From Arthrobacter sp. Leaf69 (GTDB lineage: Bacteria > Actinomycetota > Actinomycetes > Actinomycetales > Micrococcaceae), in assembly GCF_001422645.1 (NCBI RefSeq), contig NZ_LMLR01000001.1:5492-67260 (forward strand): DNA of 61,769 nt. The letters are read 5' to 3'. The translations under genes and the position numbers were made by a program. Below are positions 45,024-53,061 of the stretch, in pieces. The notes below the pieces were generated by a model. It saw only the letters and a list, made by a program, of their open reading frames with translations, searched no databases and was not told where the DNA came from. Within the stretch, counting starts at the first letter, position 1, and each line of letters opens with the position of its first letter.

Positions 45024-45295
45024 ACGCCAACGCCGTCCTGGACATCTGCCTCCAGGCCATGATCGTCGCGGCCAAGCTCTCCGCGCCTGTGCTGGTGACA
45101 GCACTCGTGGTGGGACTGGCCATCGCGCTGCTGCAGTCCATCACCCAGCTGCAGGAAGCCACCCTGTCATTCGTGCCCAAGGCCGCGGCCGTGGCAGTCG
45201 CCCTGCTGATCTGCGGCCACTGGATGATCTCGGAGATGGTGGCCTTCACCAACGACCTCTTCGACAAGATCCCGGCCCTGCTCGGAGGCCTGTGA
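45020..45295 (+). CDS. fliQ: Flagellar export gate protein FliQ
   Basis: A 91-residue FliQ with two membrane segments: AVLDICLQAMIVAAKLSAPVLVTALVVGLAIALLQSITQLQEATLSFVPKAAAVAVALLICGHWMISEMVAFTNDLFDKIPALLGG. ATG 45020 overlaps the fliP stop (ATGA). Confidence 0.95.
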   Translation: MNANAVLDICLQAMIVAAKLSAPVLVTALVVGLAIALLQSITQLQEATLSFVPKAAAVAVALLICGHWMISEMVAFTNDLFDKIPALLGGL

Positions 45296-45296
45296 G

Positions 45297-46055
45297 GTGG
45301 GCATACCGATCGACCCGACGTGGCTGGAAGCGGTTCTGCTGGCCACCGTCCGGATGACGGCATTCCTGATCGTGGCGCCGCCCTTCGCATACCAGGCGTT
45401 CCCCGGCCGCGTTAAAGCCATGCTCGGGCTCGGGCTCGGCCTGGCGGTCTCCCAGTGGGTGTCCGACGGCTACACGCCACGCGACACCGCCGGCTTCCTC
45501 ACGGGGGTGGTCCTGGAACTCGTCACCGGGCTGGCCCTCGGCTTCCTGGTGCTGGTGATCTTCTCTGCCGTCCAGTCCGCCGGCAGCCTGATCGACCTCT
45601 TCAGCGGGTTCCAGCTGGCGCAGAGCTTTGACCCCCAGATGAACGTCAACGGCGCACAGTTCACCCGGCTGATGCAGATGGCCGCCCTGGCGCTGCTGTT
45701 CGCCTCGGACGGCTACCAGCTGGTCATCACCGGACTCACGGGCAGCTTCGTGGCCCTGCCGCTGGCCGGCGGTATCGATCTGGCCCAGCCGGTGCAGGCC
45801 ATGACGTCGGCGGTGACCGGCATGTTCCTCGCCGCCGTCCAGATTGCCGGTCCGCTGGTGGTGGTGCTGTTTCTCGCAGACGTCGGACTGGGCCTGCTGA
45901 CGCGTGTGGCCCCGGCGCTCAACGCCTTCTCGCTCGGCTTCCCGCTCAAAATCCTGATGACGCTGATGCTCGCCGGATTCATGTTCCTGGCGCTGCCCAG
46001 AATCGTCTCCAGCCTCGCAAACCAGGCCGCCAAGACAGTGCTGGGGGTGGGCTGA
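45297..46055 (+). CDS. fliR: Flagellar export gate protein FliR
   Basis: A 252-residue FliR with about six membrane segments: WLEAVLLATVRMTAFLIVAPPFAYQAFPGRVKAMLGLGLGLAVS and GSLIDLFSGFQLAQSFDPQMNVNGAQFTRLMQMAALALLFASDGYQL are typical. Start GTG 45297 follows the fliQ stop by 1 nt. TGATG overlap with flhB. Confidence 0.94.
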   Translation: MGIPIDPTWLEAVLLATVRMTAFLIVAPPFAYQAFPGRVKAMLGLGLGLAVSQWVSDGYTPRDTAGFLTGVVLELVTGLALGFLVLVIFSAVQSAGSLIDLFSGFQLAQSFDPQMNVNGAQFTRLMQMAALALLFASDGYQLVITGLTGSFVALPLAGGIDLAQPVQAMTSAVTGMFLAAVQIAGPLVVVLFLADVGLGLLTRVAPALNAFSLGFPLKILMTLMLAGFMFLALPRIVSSLANQAAKTVLGVG

Positions 46056-47134
46056 TGTCGGATTCACAGGAAAAAACCGAAGAAGCCACCGACAAACGCA
46101 TGAAAGAGGTCCGTTCCAAGGGCCAGCTTTCCCGCTCCCAGGACCTCACCGCGTGGGTGGGCGTCGGCGCCGCCGCCATCATGCTTCCGGCCACCATCGA
46201 ACGCGCCTCCAGCGCCGCCACGGACCAGCTCTTCAGCGTCCGCGGCATTGTCGCGGCCCCGGAGCCGGGCAAGGCCGTGAAAGCCCTGGAGGACGGACTC
46301 GCCGCCATCGGCGGGATCGTCGGACCCATGCTGATTGTGGTGTTCATCGTGGTCCTCGCCGGGGCCGCGCTGCAAGGCGGGGTGCACATGAAGAAGTTCA
46401 AGCTGGACTTCGAGCACTTCAAACTGCTCAGCGGCCTGAAACGCGTCTTTGGCACCCAGGCGATCTGGGGCGGCGTCAAGGCGCTGCTGAAGGCCAGCGT
46501 GGTGGGTCTGGTCCTCTACAGCGTTGTGCAGGGGCTGGTTCCGGTCCTCCTGACGGCCGGAGGAATGCCGGTCTCCGGGGTGGTGCAGGCCGCGGGCGGT
46601 GGGATCGCCTCGCTGGTCCAGTTCGCCGTGGCGGCCGGCATCGTGCTGGCGGCGGCAGACTTCTTCGTCGTGATGCGCCGCAACCGCAAGAAGACCCGGA
46701 TGTCCAAAAAGGAAATCCAGGACGAGAACAAGAGCAGCGAAGGCGACCCGCTGATCCGATCCCAGCGGCGGGCGCGGCAGATGGCGATGAGCAGGAACCG
46801 CATGATCGCGGCGATCGGCGACGCCGACGTCGTGCTGGTCAACCCCACCCACTTCGCCGTGGCGCTCAAGTACGAACCGGGAAAGTCCGCACCCCGGGTG
46901 GTGGCCAAGGGCTCCGGCCACATCGCCGCCAGGATCAGGGACGAGGCCGAGGCAAAGAACGTGCCGATGGTCCAGGACATTCCGCTGACCCGGGCGCTGC
47001 ACAGCGCCTGCGAACTGGGCCAGGAAATCCCGGTGGACTTCTACCGCGCGGTGGCAGGGGTCCTCGCCTTCGTGATGTCGCTCAAGGCACGCGGCGCCGC
47101 CCGCGGCATGCACCGGATGGCCACCGCCCTATGA
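46055..47134 (+). CDS. flhB: Flagellar export switch protein FlhB
   Basis: A 359-residue FlhB. It begins SQEKTEEATDKRMKEVRSKGQLSRSQDL, has four membrane segments, and the cytoplasmic self-cleaving domain carries NPTH at residues 263-266 (DADVVLVNPTHFAVALKY). Cleavage between Asn and Pro lets export switch from hook to filament after FliK signals. ATG 46055. Confidence 0.96.
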   Translation: MSDSQEKTEEATDKRMKEVRSKGQLSRSQDLTAWVGVGAAAIMLPATIERASSAATDQLFSVRGIVAAPEPGKAVKALEDGLAAIGGIVGPMLIVVFIVVLAGAALQGGVHMKKFKLDFEHFKLLSGLKRVFGTQAIWGGVKALLKASVVGLVLYSVVQGLVPVLLTAGGMPVSGVVQAAGGGIASLVQFAVAAGIVLAAADFFVVMRRNRKKTRMSKKEIQDENKSSEGDPLIRSQRRARQMAMSRNRMIAAIGDADVVLVNPTHFAVALKYEPGKSAPRVVAKGSGHIAARIRDEAEAKNVPMVQDIPLTRALHSACELGQEIPVDFYRAVAGVLAFVMSLKARGAARGMHRMATAL

Positions 47135-47171
47135 ACACGTCTCCAGCCAACGTCTGTGAAAGGACCGCACC

Positions 47172-49220
47172 ATGAAGAACAAGCTCGGTCCGCTGACAGT
47201 GCCCATCGGCATCGTCGGCATTGTGCTGCTGCTGATTGTTCCGGTGCCCGCGCCACTGCTGGATGTCCTCATCGTCTGCAATATCCTCCTGGCGCTCCTG
47301 ATCCTTCTAACCAGCATGTTCGTGAAGAAGCCGCTGGACTTCTCCGTCTTCCCGTCGCTCCTGCTGGTTGCCACCCTGTTCCGGCTGGGCCTGAACGTCG
47401 CGTCCACCCGGCTGATTCTGGGGGAGGGTCACGCCGGACAGGTCATCGAGGCGTTCGGCCAGGTGACCGTGGGCGGATCCATGATTATCGGCGCCGTCGT
47501 GTTCCTCATCCTCGTAGTCATCCAGTTCGTAGTGGTCACCAAGGGTGCGGAGCGCGTGGCCGAAGTCGGCGCGCGCTTCACCCTCGACGCGATGCCGGGC
47601 AAGCAGATGGCCATCGACGCCGACCTCAACGCCGGGCTGATCACCGACACCCAGGCCCGGGAACGCCGCGCCGAAGTCTCGGCCGAGGCCGACTTCTACG
47701 GAGCCATGGACGGCGCCTCGAAGTTCGTCAAGGGTGACGCCATCGCCGGGCTCATCATCATTATCATCAACTTCGTCGGCGGCATCGCGATCGGCATGCT
47801 GCAGCGCGGCATGGAGATCGGCGACGCCGTGAACACCTACGGCCTGCTGACCATGGGTGACGGCCTCGTCACCCAGATCCCGGCCCTGCTCATGGCCGTC
47901 TCCACCGGTATGATCGTGACCCGTTCCAACGCGGAATCGGACATGGGCACCACCTCGTCCACCCAGCTGATGCAGTCGCCCAGCGCACTGATGATCGCCG
48001 GCGTTGCCGCCATTGCGATGGCCCTCATTCCGGGCATGCCGCCCCTGCCGTTCATCCTGGTCGGCGCCGGGCTGCTGTTCGCGTCGCGCCGGATCGCGGC
48101 GCAAAAAGTGCAGGAGGCGAAGACCCGGGACGCCGAGGCCAGCGCCCTCAGCCACCCGGAAATGGACCCGAACGAGAAGCTGCTCGAGGACATGCGTGTC
48201 CACCCGGTGGAGATCCTGCTCGCCCCGGACCTCGTGGACATGGTTTCCGGTGCCTCGGATGACCTGCTTGCCCGCGTGAGGTCCCTGCGGCACAAGATCG
48301 CCATGGAACTGGGACTGGTCATCCCTCCCGTCCGCACCAGGGACAGCGTGGACCTTCCCCCGGCAAGCTACTCGATCCGGATCGCCGGGGTCGAGGCAGG
48401 CAGCGGGACCGCCCCGAGCGGCCAGATGCTGGCCCTGGGCGACAGCCTCGACTCGCTCCCCGGTATCGCGATGATCGAACCCGTGTTCGGCCTGGCCGGG
48501 AAATGGATCCCGGCGGAAATGCGCCACAACGCTGAGATGACCGGCGCCACCGTGATCGACCGCGTCTCCGTCCTGGTCACCCACCTGTCCTCGATCGTCA
48601 CGGCCAACGCCGCACGCCTGCTGTCCCGCGAGGACGTCCGGGTTCTCACCGAGGGCGTCCGCAAACAGAGCCCCTCCGCCGTCGACGAACTCACGCCCGC
48701 GCTGCTGTCCCTCGCCGAGCTGCAGCGCGTGCTCCAGGGCCTGCTGGACGAGCAGGTGCCCATCAACGACCTCGCCAGGATCTACGAGGCGCTTACGCTC
48801 CGCGCCAAGGTCTCCACCGACCCGGAATCACTGGTCGAATCCGCGCGGCAGGCCCTGGGCCCGGCGCTGACGGCCAAATTCATGGACGGCGCGGTGCTGA
48901 ACGTGATCATGATCGACCCGGTCCTGGAGCAGCACATGCTCGAGGACATGCGCCCCGCCGAAGGCGGCAGCCAGATCGTGATGGGCCAGGACCGGCTGGA
49001 CACTGTGCTCCGCTCGGTGCGTTCCGCCGTCGACTCCGCGGCCGCGGCCAACCGCCCGGCCGTGCTGGTCTGCGCGCCGGCGCTCCGCCCCGCAATCCGC
49101 AGACTCGTGGGAGCGCAGCCCGGCTCGGTGCCGGTACTGTCCTACCGCGAAGTCACTTCAGCCAACGTCCGGATCGAAACAGTAGGAGTCGTTCGCCATG
49201 CAGAACCGCTTTCGGCTTAA
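47172..49220 (+). CDS. flhA: Flagellar export gate protein FlhA
   Basis: A 682-residue FlhA. The N-terminal half has about eight membrane segments and the FHIPEP region (VVTKGAERVAEVGARFTLDAMPGKQMAIDADLNAGLITDTQARERRAEVSAEADFYGAMDGASKFVKGDAIAG). The C-terminal cytoplasmic domain (~330-682) docks chaperone-cargo complexes. ATG 47172 follows GAAAGGA. It overlaps the FlhF-like gene by 23 nt. Confidence 0.96.
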   Translation: MKNKLGPLTVPIGIVGIVLLLIVPVPAPLLDVLIVCNILLALLILLTSMFVKKPLDFSVFPSLLLVATLFRLGLNVASTRLILGEGHAGQVIEAFGQVTVGGSMIIGAVVFLILVVIQFVVVTKGAERVAEVGARFTLDAMPGKQMAIDADLNAGLITDTQARERRAEVSAEADFYGAMDGASKFVKGDAIAGLIIIIINFVGGIAIGMLQRGMEIGDAVNTYGLLTMGDGLVTQIPALLMAVSTGMIVTRSNAESDMGTTSSTQLMQSPSALMIAGVAAIAMALIPGMPPLPFILVGAGLLFASRRIAAQKVQEAKTRDAEASALSHPEMDPNEKLLEDMRVHPVEILLAPDLVDMVSGASDDLLARVRSLRHKIAMELGLVIPPVRTRDSVDLPPASYSIRIAGVEAGSGTAPSGQMLALGDSLDSLPGIAMIEPVFGLAGKWIPAEMRHNAEMTGATVIDRVSVLVTHLSSIVTANAARLLSREDVRVLTEGVRKQSPSAVDELTPALLSLAELQRVLQGLLDEQVPINDLARIYEALTLRAKVSTDPESLVESARQALGPALTAKFMDGAVLNVIMIDPVLEQHMLEDMRPAEGGSQIVMGQDRLDTVLRSVRSAVDSAAAANRPAVLVCAPALRPAIRRLVGAQPGSVPVLSYREVTSANVRIETVGVVRHAEPLSA

Positions 49221-50289
49221 AGGCGCCTCGCTAGAGGAGATCCGCCGCAAGGCGGAACAGCAGCACGGCCCCGCCGCCCGCATCGTCTCCGCGGAGCGCG
49301 TCATCAGCCCCGGGATCGCGGGACTTTTCGCAGGCGACCGCTACGAGGCGATCATCGAGGTGGTCACGGGACATGAGGTGGTCACCGGTGAGGTGGTTCC
49401 CGAACCCGACATCCTGGCCGGGACCGACCGTCCCGGCGATCCGCCCGCGGGGCCGGCGCCCACCCACGAATTGCAGGGCGCCGCGATCGCGGCCCTGCTG
49501 GAGGAAGCCGACGCCACCGAATTGAGCCTGCACCGGCCCGGTAACTCCGGACTTTCCACGGAGTCCCCGGACTTCGCCGAACTGCTCCAGCAGCTCGGCG
49601 ACGGGCTGCGTGGCCCGGCCGGCACCCCTGCCGCGGAAGCGAAGGCCGGCGCCTCTGCATCTGCCGCGGCCGCTGGCGCTGCACCGTCGCCGTCGCCGTC
49701 GCCGTCGGCGACGGCGGCGGCGGCAGCGGCGCCGGCCGTTGCACCGGCCACGCCGGAGGCTCCTGCTGCACCGGTGGCTCCGGCGGTCCGGTTGCGGGAG
49801 TCCGTGCCTGTGCCGCTGAGCGGTACCGGCGATCTGGTGGTGCTCATCGGGCTGGATGACGACGCCCTGGACACCGCCCTGGCCATGTCCACCGCAGTCG
49901 GCGGCGCCGACGTGCGCACAGCCGGGAAGTTGTCCGCCTACGGCCATCTGCACGTGGACGGACGCCAGGCCGCGACGGCGGCCCGCGCCCACGCCGTCAT
50001 GACGGACCAGACCGTCCTCGTGGCCTTCGGCCTGGGGAAGGCCCGCGACGCCCTCGCGAGGCTCCAGTCCGTCGCCGCGCTGTCCGCCGACCAGCTGTGG
50101 GTGGTGGTCGACGCCGGGCGCAAGCAGGAGGACTCCGCGCGCTGGGTGGGTGTGCTCGCCGCGCAACTGGACATCGCCGCCGTCGCAGTCGTGGGGGCGG
50201 CCGACACCGCCACCCCGGAAACCGTCAACACGCTGGGACTGCCGGTGGGCTGGATCGACTCCGGCCAGGCCCGCTCGGTCAGGATCTAA
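49198..50289 (+). CDS. FlhF-like protein lacking a P-loop
   Basis: A 363-residue protein in the place where flhF usually follows flhA. Residues 1-55 (RFRLKGASLEEIRRKAEQQHGPAARIVSAERVISPGIAGLFAGDRYEAIIEV) resemble the FlhF N-domain start. Residues ~75-205 are an Ala/Pro/Ser linker with a SPSPSPS run (a CCGTCG repeat near 49687). Residues ~211-363 follow an SRP-GTPase-like course: LVVLIG where the P-loop should begin, VVVDAGR, and a closing LPVGWIDSGQ that matches the GTPase end. The G1 GxxxxGKT motif is absent, so it probably does not bind GTP normally. Overlaps flhA by 23 nt. Confidence 0.7.
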   Translation: MQNRFRLKGASLEEIRRKAEQQHGPAARIVSAERVISPGIAGLFAGDRYEAIIEVVTGHEVVTGEVVPEPDILAGTDRPGDPPAGPAPTHELQGAAIAALLEEADATELSLHRPGNSGLSTESPDFAELLQQLGDGLRGPAGTPAAEAKAGASASAAAAGAAPSPSPSPSATAAAAAAPAVAPATPEAPAAPVAPAVRLRESVPVPLSGTGDLVVLIGLDDDALDTALAMSTAVGGADVRTAGKLSAYGHLHVDGRQAATAARAHAVMTDQTVLVAFGLGKARDALARLQSVAALSADQLWVVVDAGRKQEDSARWVGVLAAQLDIAAVAVVGAADTATPETVNTLGLPVGWIDSGQARSVRI

Positions 50290-50363
50290 GATGCGAGGCA
50301 CGAACCAACTGCGAGCGGCAGGATTCGTCACCGGCTCCGCGCAGCGAAGGGTAGATTGAGAGG

Positions 50364-50636
50364 ATGCTGGTACTTACACGCAAGCCGGGCGAACAGATCA
50401 TGATCGGCGACGGGATCGTCATCACGGTTCTGGAAGGCCGCGGCGACGGTGTTCGGATAGGCATTGAGGCCCCCCGCGGGGTTCCGATCCAGCGCCGCGA
50501 GGTCATCGAGGCGATTGCCGCGGCGAACCTGGCGGCGGCTGAAGCCGGAGCAGAGGCCGGGCAGGACGCGGAGGACGCGCTGCGCGGGCTCCTGCCCCCG
50601 GCCCCGGCCCCGAAGCCGGCCCGCTCCGCGGACTAA
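50364..50636 (+). CDS. csrA: Carbon storage regulator CsrA
   Basis: A 90-residue CsrA: MLVLTRKPGEQIMIGDGIVITVLEGRGDGVRIGIEAPRGVPIQRREVIEAI is the complete RNA-binding dimer, including the conserved Arg in IQRRE. The C-terminal ~35 residues are an Ala/Glu/Pro extension. ATG 50364 is preceded by TTGAGAGG. It binds GGA-bearing hairpins and should repress fliC translation until FliW removes it. Confidence 0.96.
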   Translation: MLVLTRKPGEQIMIGDGIVITVLEGRGDGVRIGIEAPRGVPIQRREVIEAIAAANLAAAEAGAEAGQDAEDALRGLLPPAPAPKPARSAD

Positions 50637-50696
50637 GCGCCGGCGCTTAACCCCCGAACGGGCACACGCAGACGCGTCACGCACAGACAGTCGCAG

Positions 50697-51254
50697 TCAG
50701 CCGCGGTTGCCGCCCAGAAACTGCTCCAGAAGGGGCTGGGCCGTCCGGCGGACCAGCGCTAGGGCGCGCTCAATGTTTCCCGCCGTCGTCAGCTGGTCAA
50801 GAGTCCCCGCAGTGTCCGCGGGCAGGGTGGCAGCGGCGTCGCCGTTGCGCGTTCCGGCGGCCGCGCCGGACGCGACCGGCCGGCTCAGGTTGCGCAGCGT
50901 GTCCTCGTTGGCGAGAGCGGCATCGTTGAGCTGCCGGAGCAACGCGCGCAGGCCGTCCAGATGATCCTGCAGGACCTCGGCCCAGGCGCCAGGCGGTGCC
51001 CCCGCGGCGAGCTCGTTCAGGGTTGCCTGGGCGGGCAAACCCCACTCGGCCGCCACCGCGGCCGACTCGACACCCCGGGCCAAAGCCTCAAAGCGCAGGC
51101 GATCAAGGACGCTCTCCACTTCGGAGGCCGTGAAGCTCAACCACTGGACGTTGCCGGCCAGGACATGGAGCCGCTGCGTCTCCAGTCTGAATAAGAGCAA
51201 TTCCAACTGACGGCGCTCCTGCCAGAGAGCTGCCGAAAGATCACCTGCACCCAT
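50697..51254 (-). CDS. FlgN-like export chaperone (copy 2)
   Basis: A ~185-residue paralogue of the FlgN protein at 23853. Matching parts: LSAALWQERRQLELLLFRLETQRLHVLAGN versus LSALLWRERELLDVLTFKLEEEQLLLTSGK, VAAEWGLPAQATLNELAAGAPPGAWAEVL versus VVAEVWGLPTDASLAELAAAAPEGAWAEIL. The C-terminus differs. ATG 51254 has AAGGGGA about 10 nt upstream; ATG 51263 lies too close to it. It is alone on the minus strand between csrA and fliA. Confidence 0.85.
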   Translation of the reverse strand: MGAGDLSAALWQERRQLELLLFRLETQRLHVLAGNVQWLSFTASEVESVLDRLRFEALARGVESAAVAAEWGLPAQATLNELAAGAPPGAWAEVLQDHLDGLRALLRQLNDAALANEDTLRNLSRPVASGAAAGTRNGDAAATLPADTAGTLDQLTTAGNIERALALVRRTAQPLLEQFLGGNRG

Positions 51255-51479
51255 GGGCCCCATTCCCCTTGCCGCCCCGGCCGAGAAGCCTTACCGCATT
51301 TTCAGCCAAGCTTTTCCCTGAGGTTACACGCAGAGCGCGGATCAGGTGATAGGTTTCGACTTGGGTGCTGCGCCCGGGTTTTTAACACCGACTTCCATGG
51401 GGGGAGCACGGGGCCCATTTCGGGTGCGGCTCCCGCTCGTTTAAGGCTGCCGGATCCTGTCTCATGGGGGGACACTCTA

Positions 51480-52298
51480 TTGAATCGCGTGGAACGCAAC
51501 GAGATGGTCACACAGCATCTTCCGCTGGTGGGCTACCTCGTCTCAGACTTGTGCTCAAAGGCGTCACACCTTTCCCGCGATGACCTGGCGTCTGCGGGCG
51601 CCATTGCCCTGATCACCTCGGCGGACTCCTTCGACCCGGACCTCGGCGTGCCGTTCGGTGCCTTCGCGCGCCGGCGGATCCTGGGCGCGTTCGCGGACGA
51701 GATGCGCGCCAGCGACTGGGCCACCCGCTCGGCGCGGCGCCGGATCAAAGAAACCATGTCGGTCCAGGAAACCCTCGCCGCTGCCCTCGGACGCACCCCC
51801 AGCGTCGACGAGATCGCCGCAGCCCTGGGTGTGCAGCAGAGCGTCGTCGAGGCAGCCCTCGCGGACGCCTCCCGGACCCTGACGCCACTGGATGAAGCCG
51901 TGGTCGACACGCTGGCCGCGGAGACCCTGACCCCCGAACATTCCGTACTCGCGGACGAGCGGCTTCAGTACCTCCGCGCGGCGGTTAAGTCCCTCCCGGA
52001 GCGGATGCGTTACGTCGTCGAGGAGATCTACTTCGGCGACAGGACCGTCAAGGATCTGGCAGCGGAACTTGGATCCACCCACGCCGCCGTTTCCCAGCAG
52101 CGCGCCGAGGCCATCCGGCTCATGCGTGACGGCCTCACCGCGCACTACTCGGACGATCCCGGGCAGGGTTTTGAGCCGCAGTCCCGGATCACCCCCAAGC
52201 GCCGTAATGACTACCTCGCCCAGCTGGCAGAGACCACCACGGGCGGATTCACGCGGGCCATCTTCCCGCAGGGGCCGGTGCTCAACGAGGCCGTCTAA
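51480..52298 (+). CDS. fliA: FliA/WhiG-type flagellar sigma factor
   Basis: A 272-residue sigma-70 family factor of the FliA/WhiG class. Regions visible: sigma 2 (LVGYLVSDLCSKASHLSRDDLASAGAIALITSADSFDPDLGVPFGAFARRRILGAFADEMRASDWATRSARR), sigma 3 (IKETMSVQETLAAALGRTPSVDEIAAALGV) and sigma 4 (LPERMRYVVEEIYFGDRTVKDLAAELGSTHAAVSQQRAEAIRLMRDGL). TTG 51480 is likely the start (GGGGGGA upstream); GTG 51489 is an alternative. The five T[A/T]AC-N15-GCCGATA-like sites in this window are its probable targets. I see no flgM (anti-sigma) gene nearby. Confidence 0.9.
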   Translation: MNRVERNEMVTQHLPLVGYLVSDLCSKASHLSRDDLASAGAIALITSADSFDPDLGVPFGAFARRRILGAFADEMRASDWATRSARRRIKETMSVQETLAAALGRTPSVDEIAAALGVQQSVVEAALADASRTLTPLDEAVVDTLAAETLTPEHSVLADERLQYLRAAVKSLPERMRYVVEEIYFGDRTVKDLAAELGSTHAAVSQQRAEAIRLMRDGLTAHYSDDPGQGFEPQSRITPKRRNDYLAQLAETTTGGFTRAIFPQGPVLNEAV

Positions 52299-52507
52299 AC
52301 GGTTCCCGGACGCACCCCCCGGCAAGTAGTAAGCCGACTTAGTAAGCTGACCGAGAAATTATCGGCGGAGCGTCGCGGTCCCTCCCGGCGCTGGGGTAGC
52401 GTCGGTAGCATCGGATCTGGCGGTACCGGACGAACCAGCAGTGGACTCACCAGCATCGGTTCAACCGCAACGCGGCGCGACGGTACCGGAACTACTCAGG
52501 AGGACGC
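52299..52507. other. dps upstream region
   Basis: This 209-bp spacer has no gene. It contains TAGTAAGC repeated with slight change (AGTAAGCCGAC and AGTAAGCTGAC near 52327-52350) which could be regulator half-sites or a promoter, and the RBS AGGAGG-like CAGGAGGACGC directly before dps. Confidence 0.4.
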
Positions 52508-52987
52508 ATGAAAGCAACACCAACGCTCACGACGAACCTGCAGGCAGTGCTCGTGGACCTGATCGAACTTCACGTTCAGGGCAAGCAGGCGCACTGGAAC
52601 ATCGTCGGGACGAATTTCCGGGACCTCCACCTGCAGCTGGACGAGATCATCGACTCGGCCCGCGCTTTCGCGGATGACCTGGCGGAGCGCATGCGCGCCC
52701 TTCACGCCCTCCCGGACGGCCGGAGCTCCACGGTGTCCAAGTCCACCTCGCTCGCTGAGTTCCCGGCCGGTTTGATCAACACCAAGGACGCCATCGAGCG
52801 GATCGTCGCAGCCCTCGAGGCCGCCGTCGGTACCATGCGCAAGGTTCACGACGCCGTGGACGAGGAAGACCCCACGACGGCGGACCTGCTGCACGAATTC
52901 ATCGCCAAGTTCGAGCAGTACGCCTGGCTGGTCAACGCCGAGACGATGCGGGCCAACACCAGCGTCACCACGGCGGACAGCAAGTAA
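52508..52987 (+). CDS. dps: Dps family DNA-protection/ferritin-like protein
   Basis: A 159-residue Dps. The ferroxidase signature is intact: LIELHVQGKQAHWNIVGTNFRDLHLQLDEIIDSARAFADDLAERM with the His and Asp/Glu ligands, then LLHEFIAKFEQYAWLVNAET at the C-terminus. It stores iron and protects DNA. ATG 52508 follows CAGGAGG. Monocistronic. Confidence 0.95.
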   Translation: MKATPTLTTNLQAVLVDLIELHVQGKQAHWNIVGTNFRDLHLQLDEIIDSARAFADDLAERMRALHALPDGRSSTVSKSTSLAEFPAGLINTKDAIERIVAALEAAVGTMRKVHDAVDEEDPTTADLLHEFIAKFEQYAWLVNAETMRANTSVTTADSK

Positions 52988-53004
52988 CGTCCGACGGCAA
53001 CGTC

Positions 53005-53040
53005 AGCGCCCGGCGCCGGTTCCCACCGGCGTCGGGCGCT
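53005..53040 (+). terminator. dps terminator
   Basis: AGCGCCCGGCGCCGG (53005-53019) pairs with CCGGCGTCGGGCGCT (53026-53040), followed by TTGGCGTTT. It lies between convergent dps and the MFS gene. Confidence 0.75.
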
Positions 53041-53061
53041 TTGGCGTTTAACCCCTCGGGG

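Noticed and set aside
51302..51511. A small minus-strand frame between the second flgN and fliA
   Set aside because: No ribosome binding site or similarity; it spans the promoter region of fliA.
52359..52366. GCCGATAA on the minus strand upstream of dps
   Set aside because: No TAAC/TTAC lies 15 bp away and no minus-strand gene follows, so it is probably chance.
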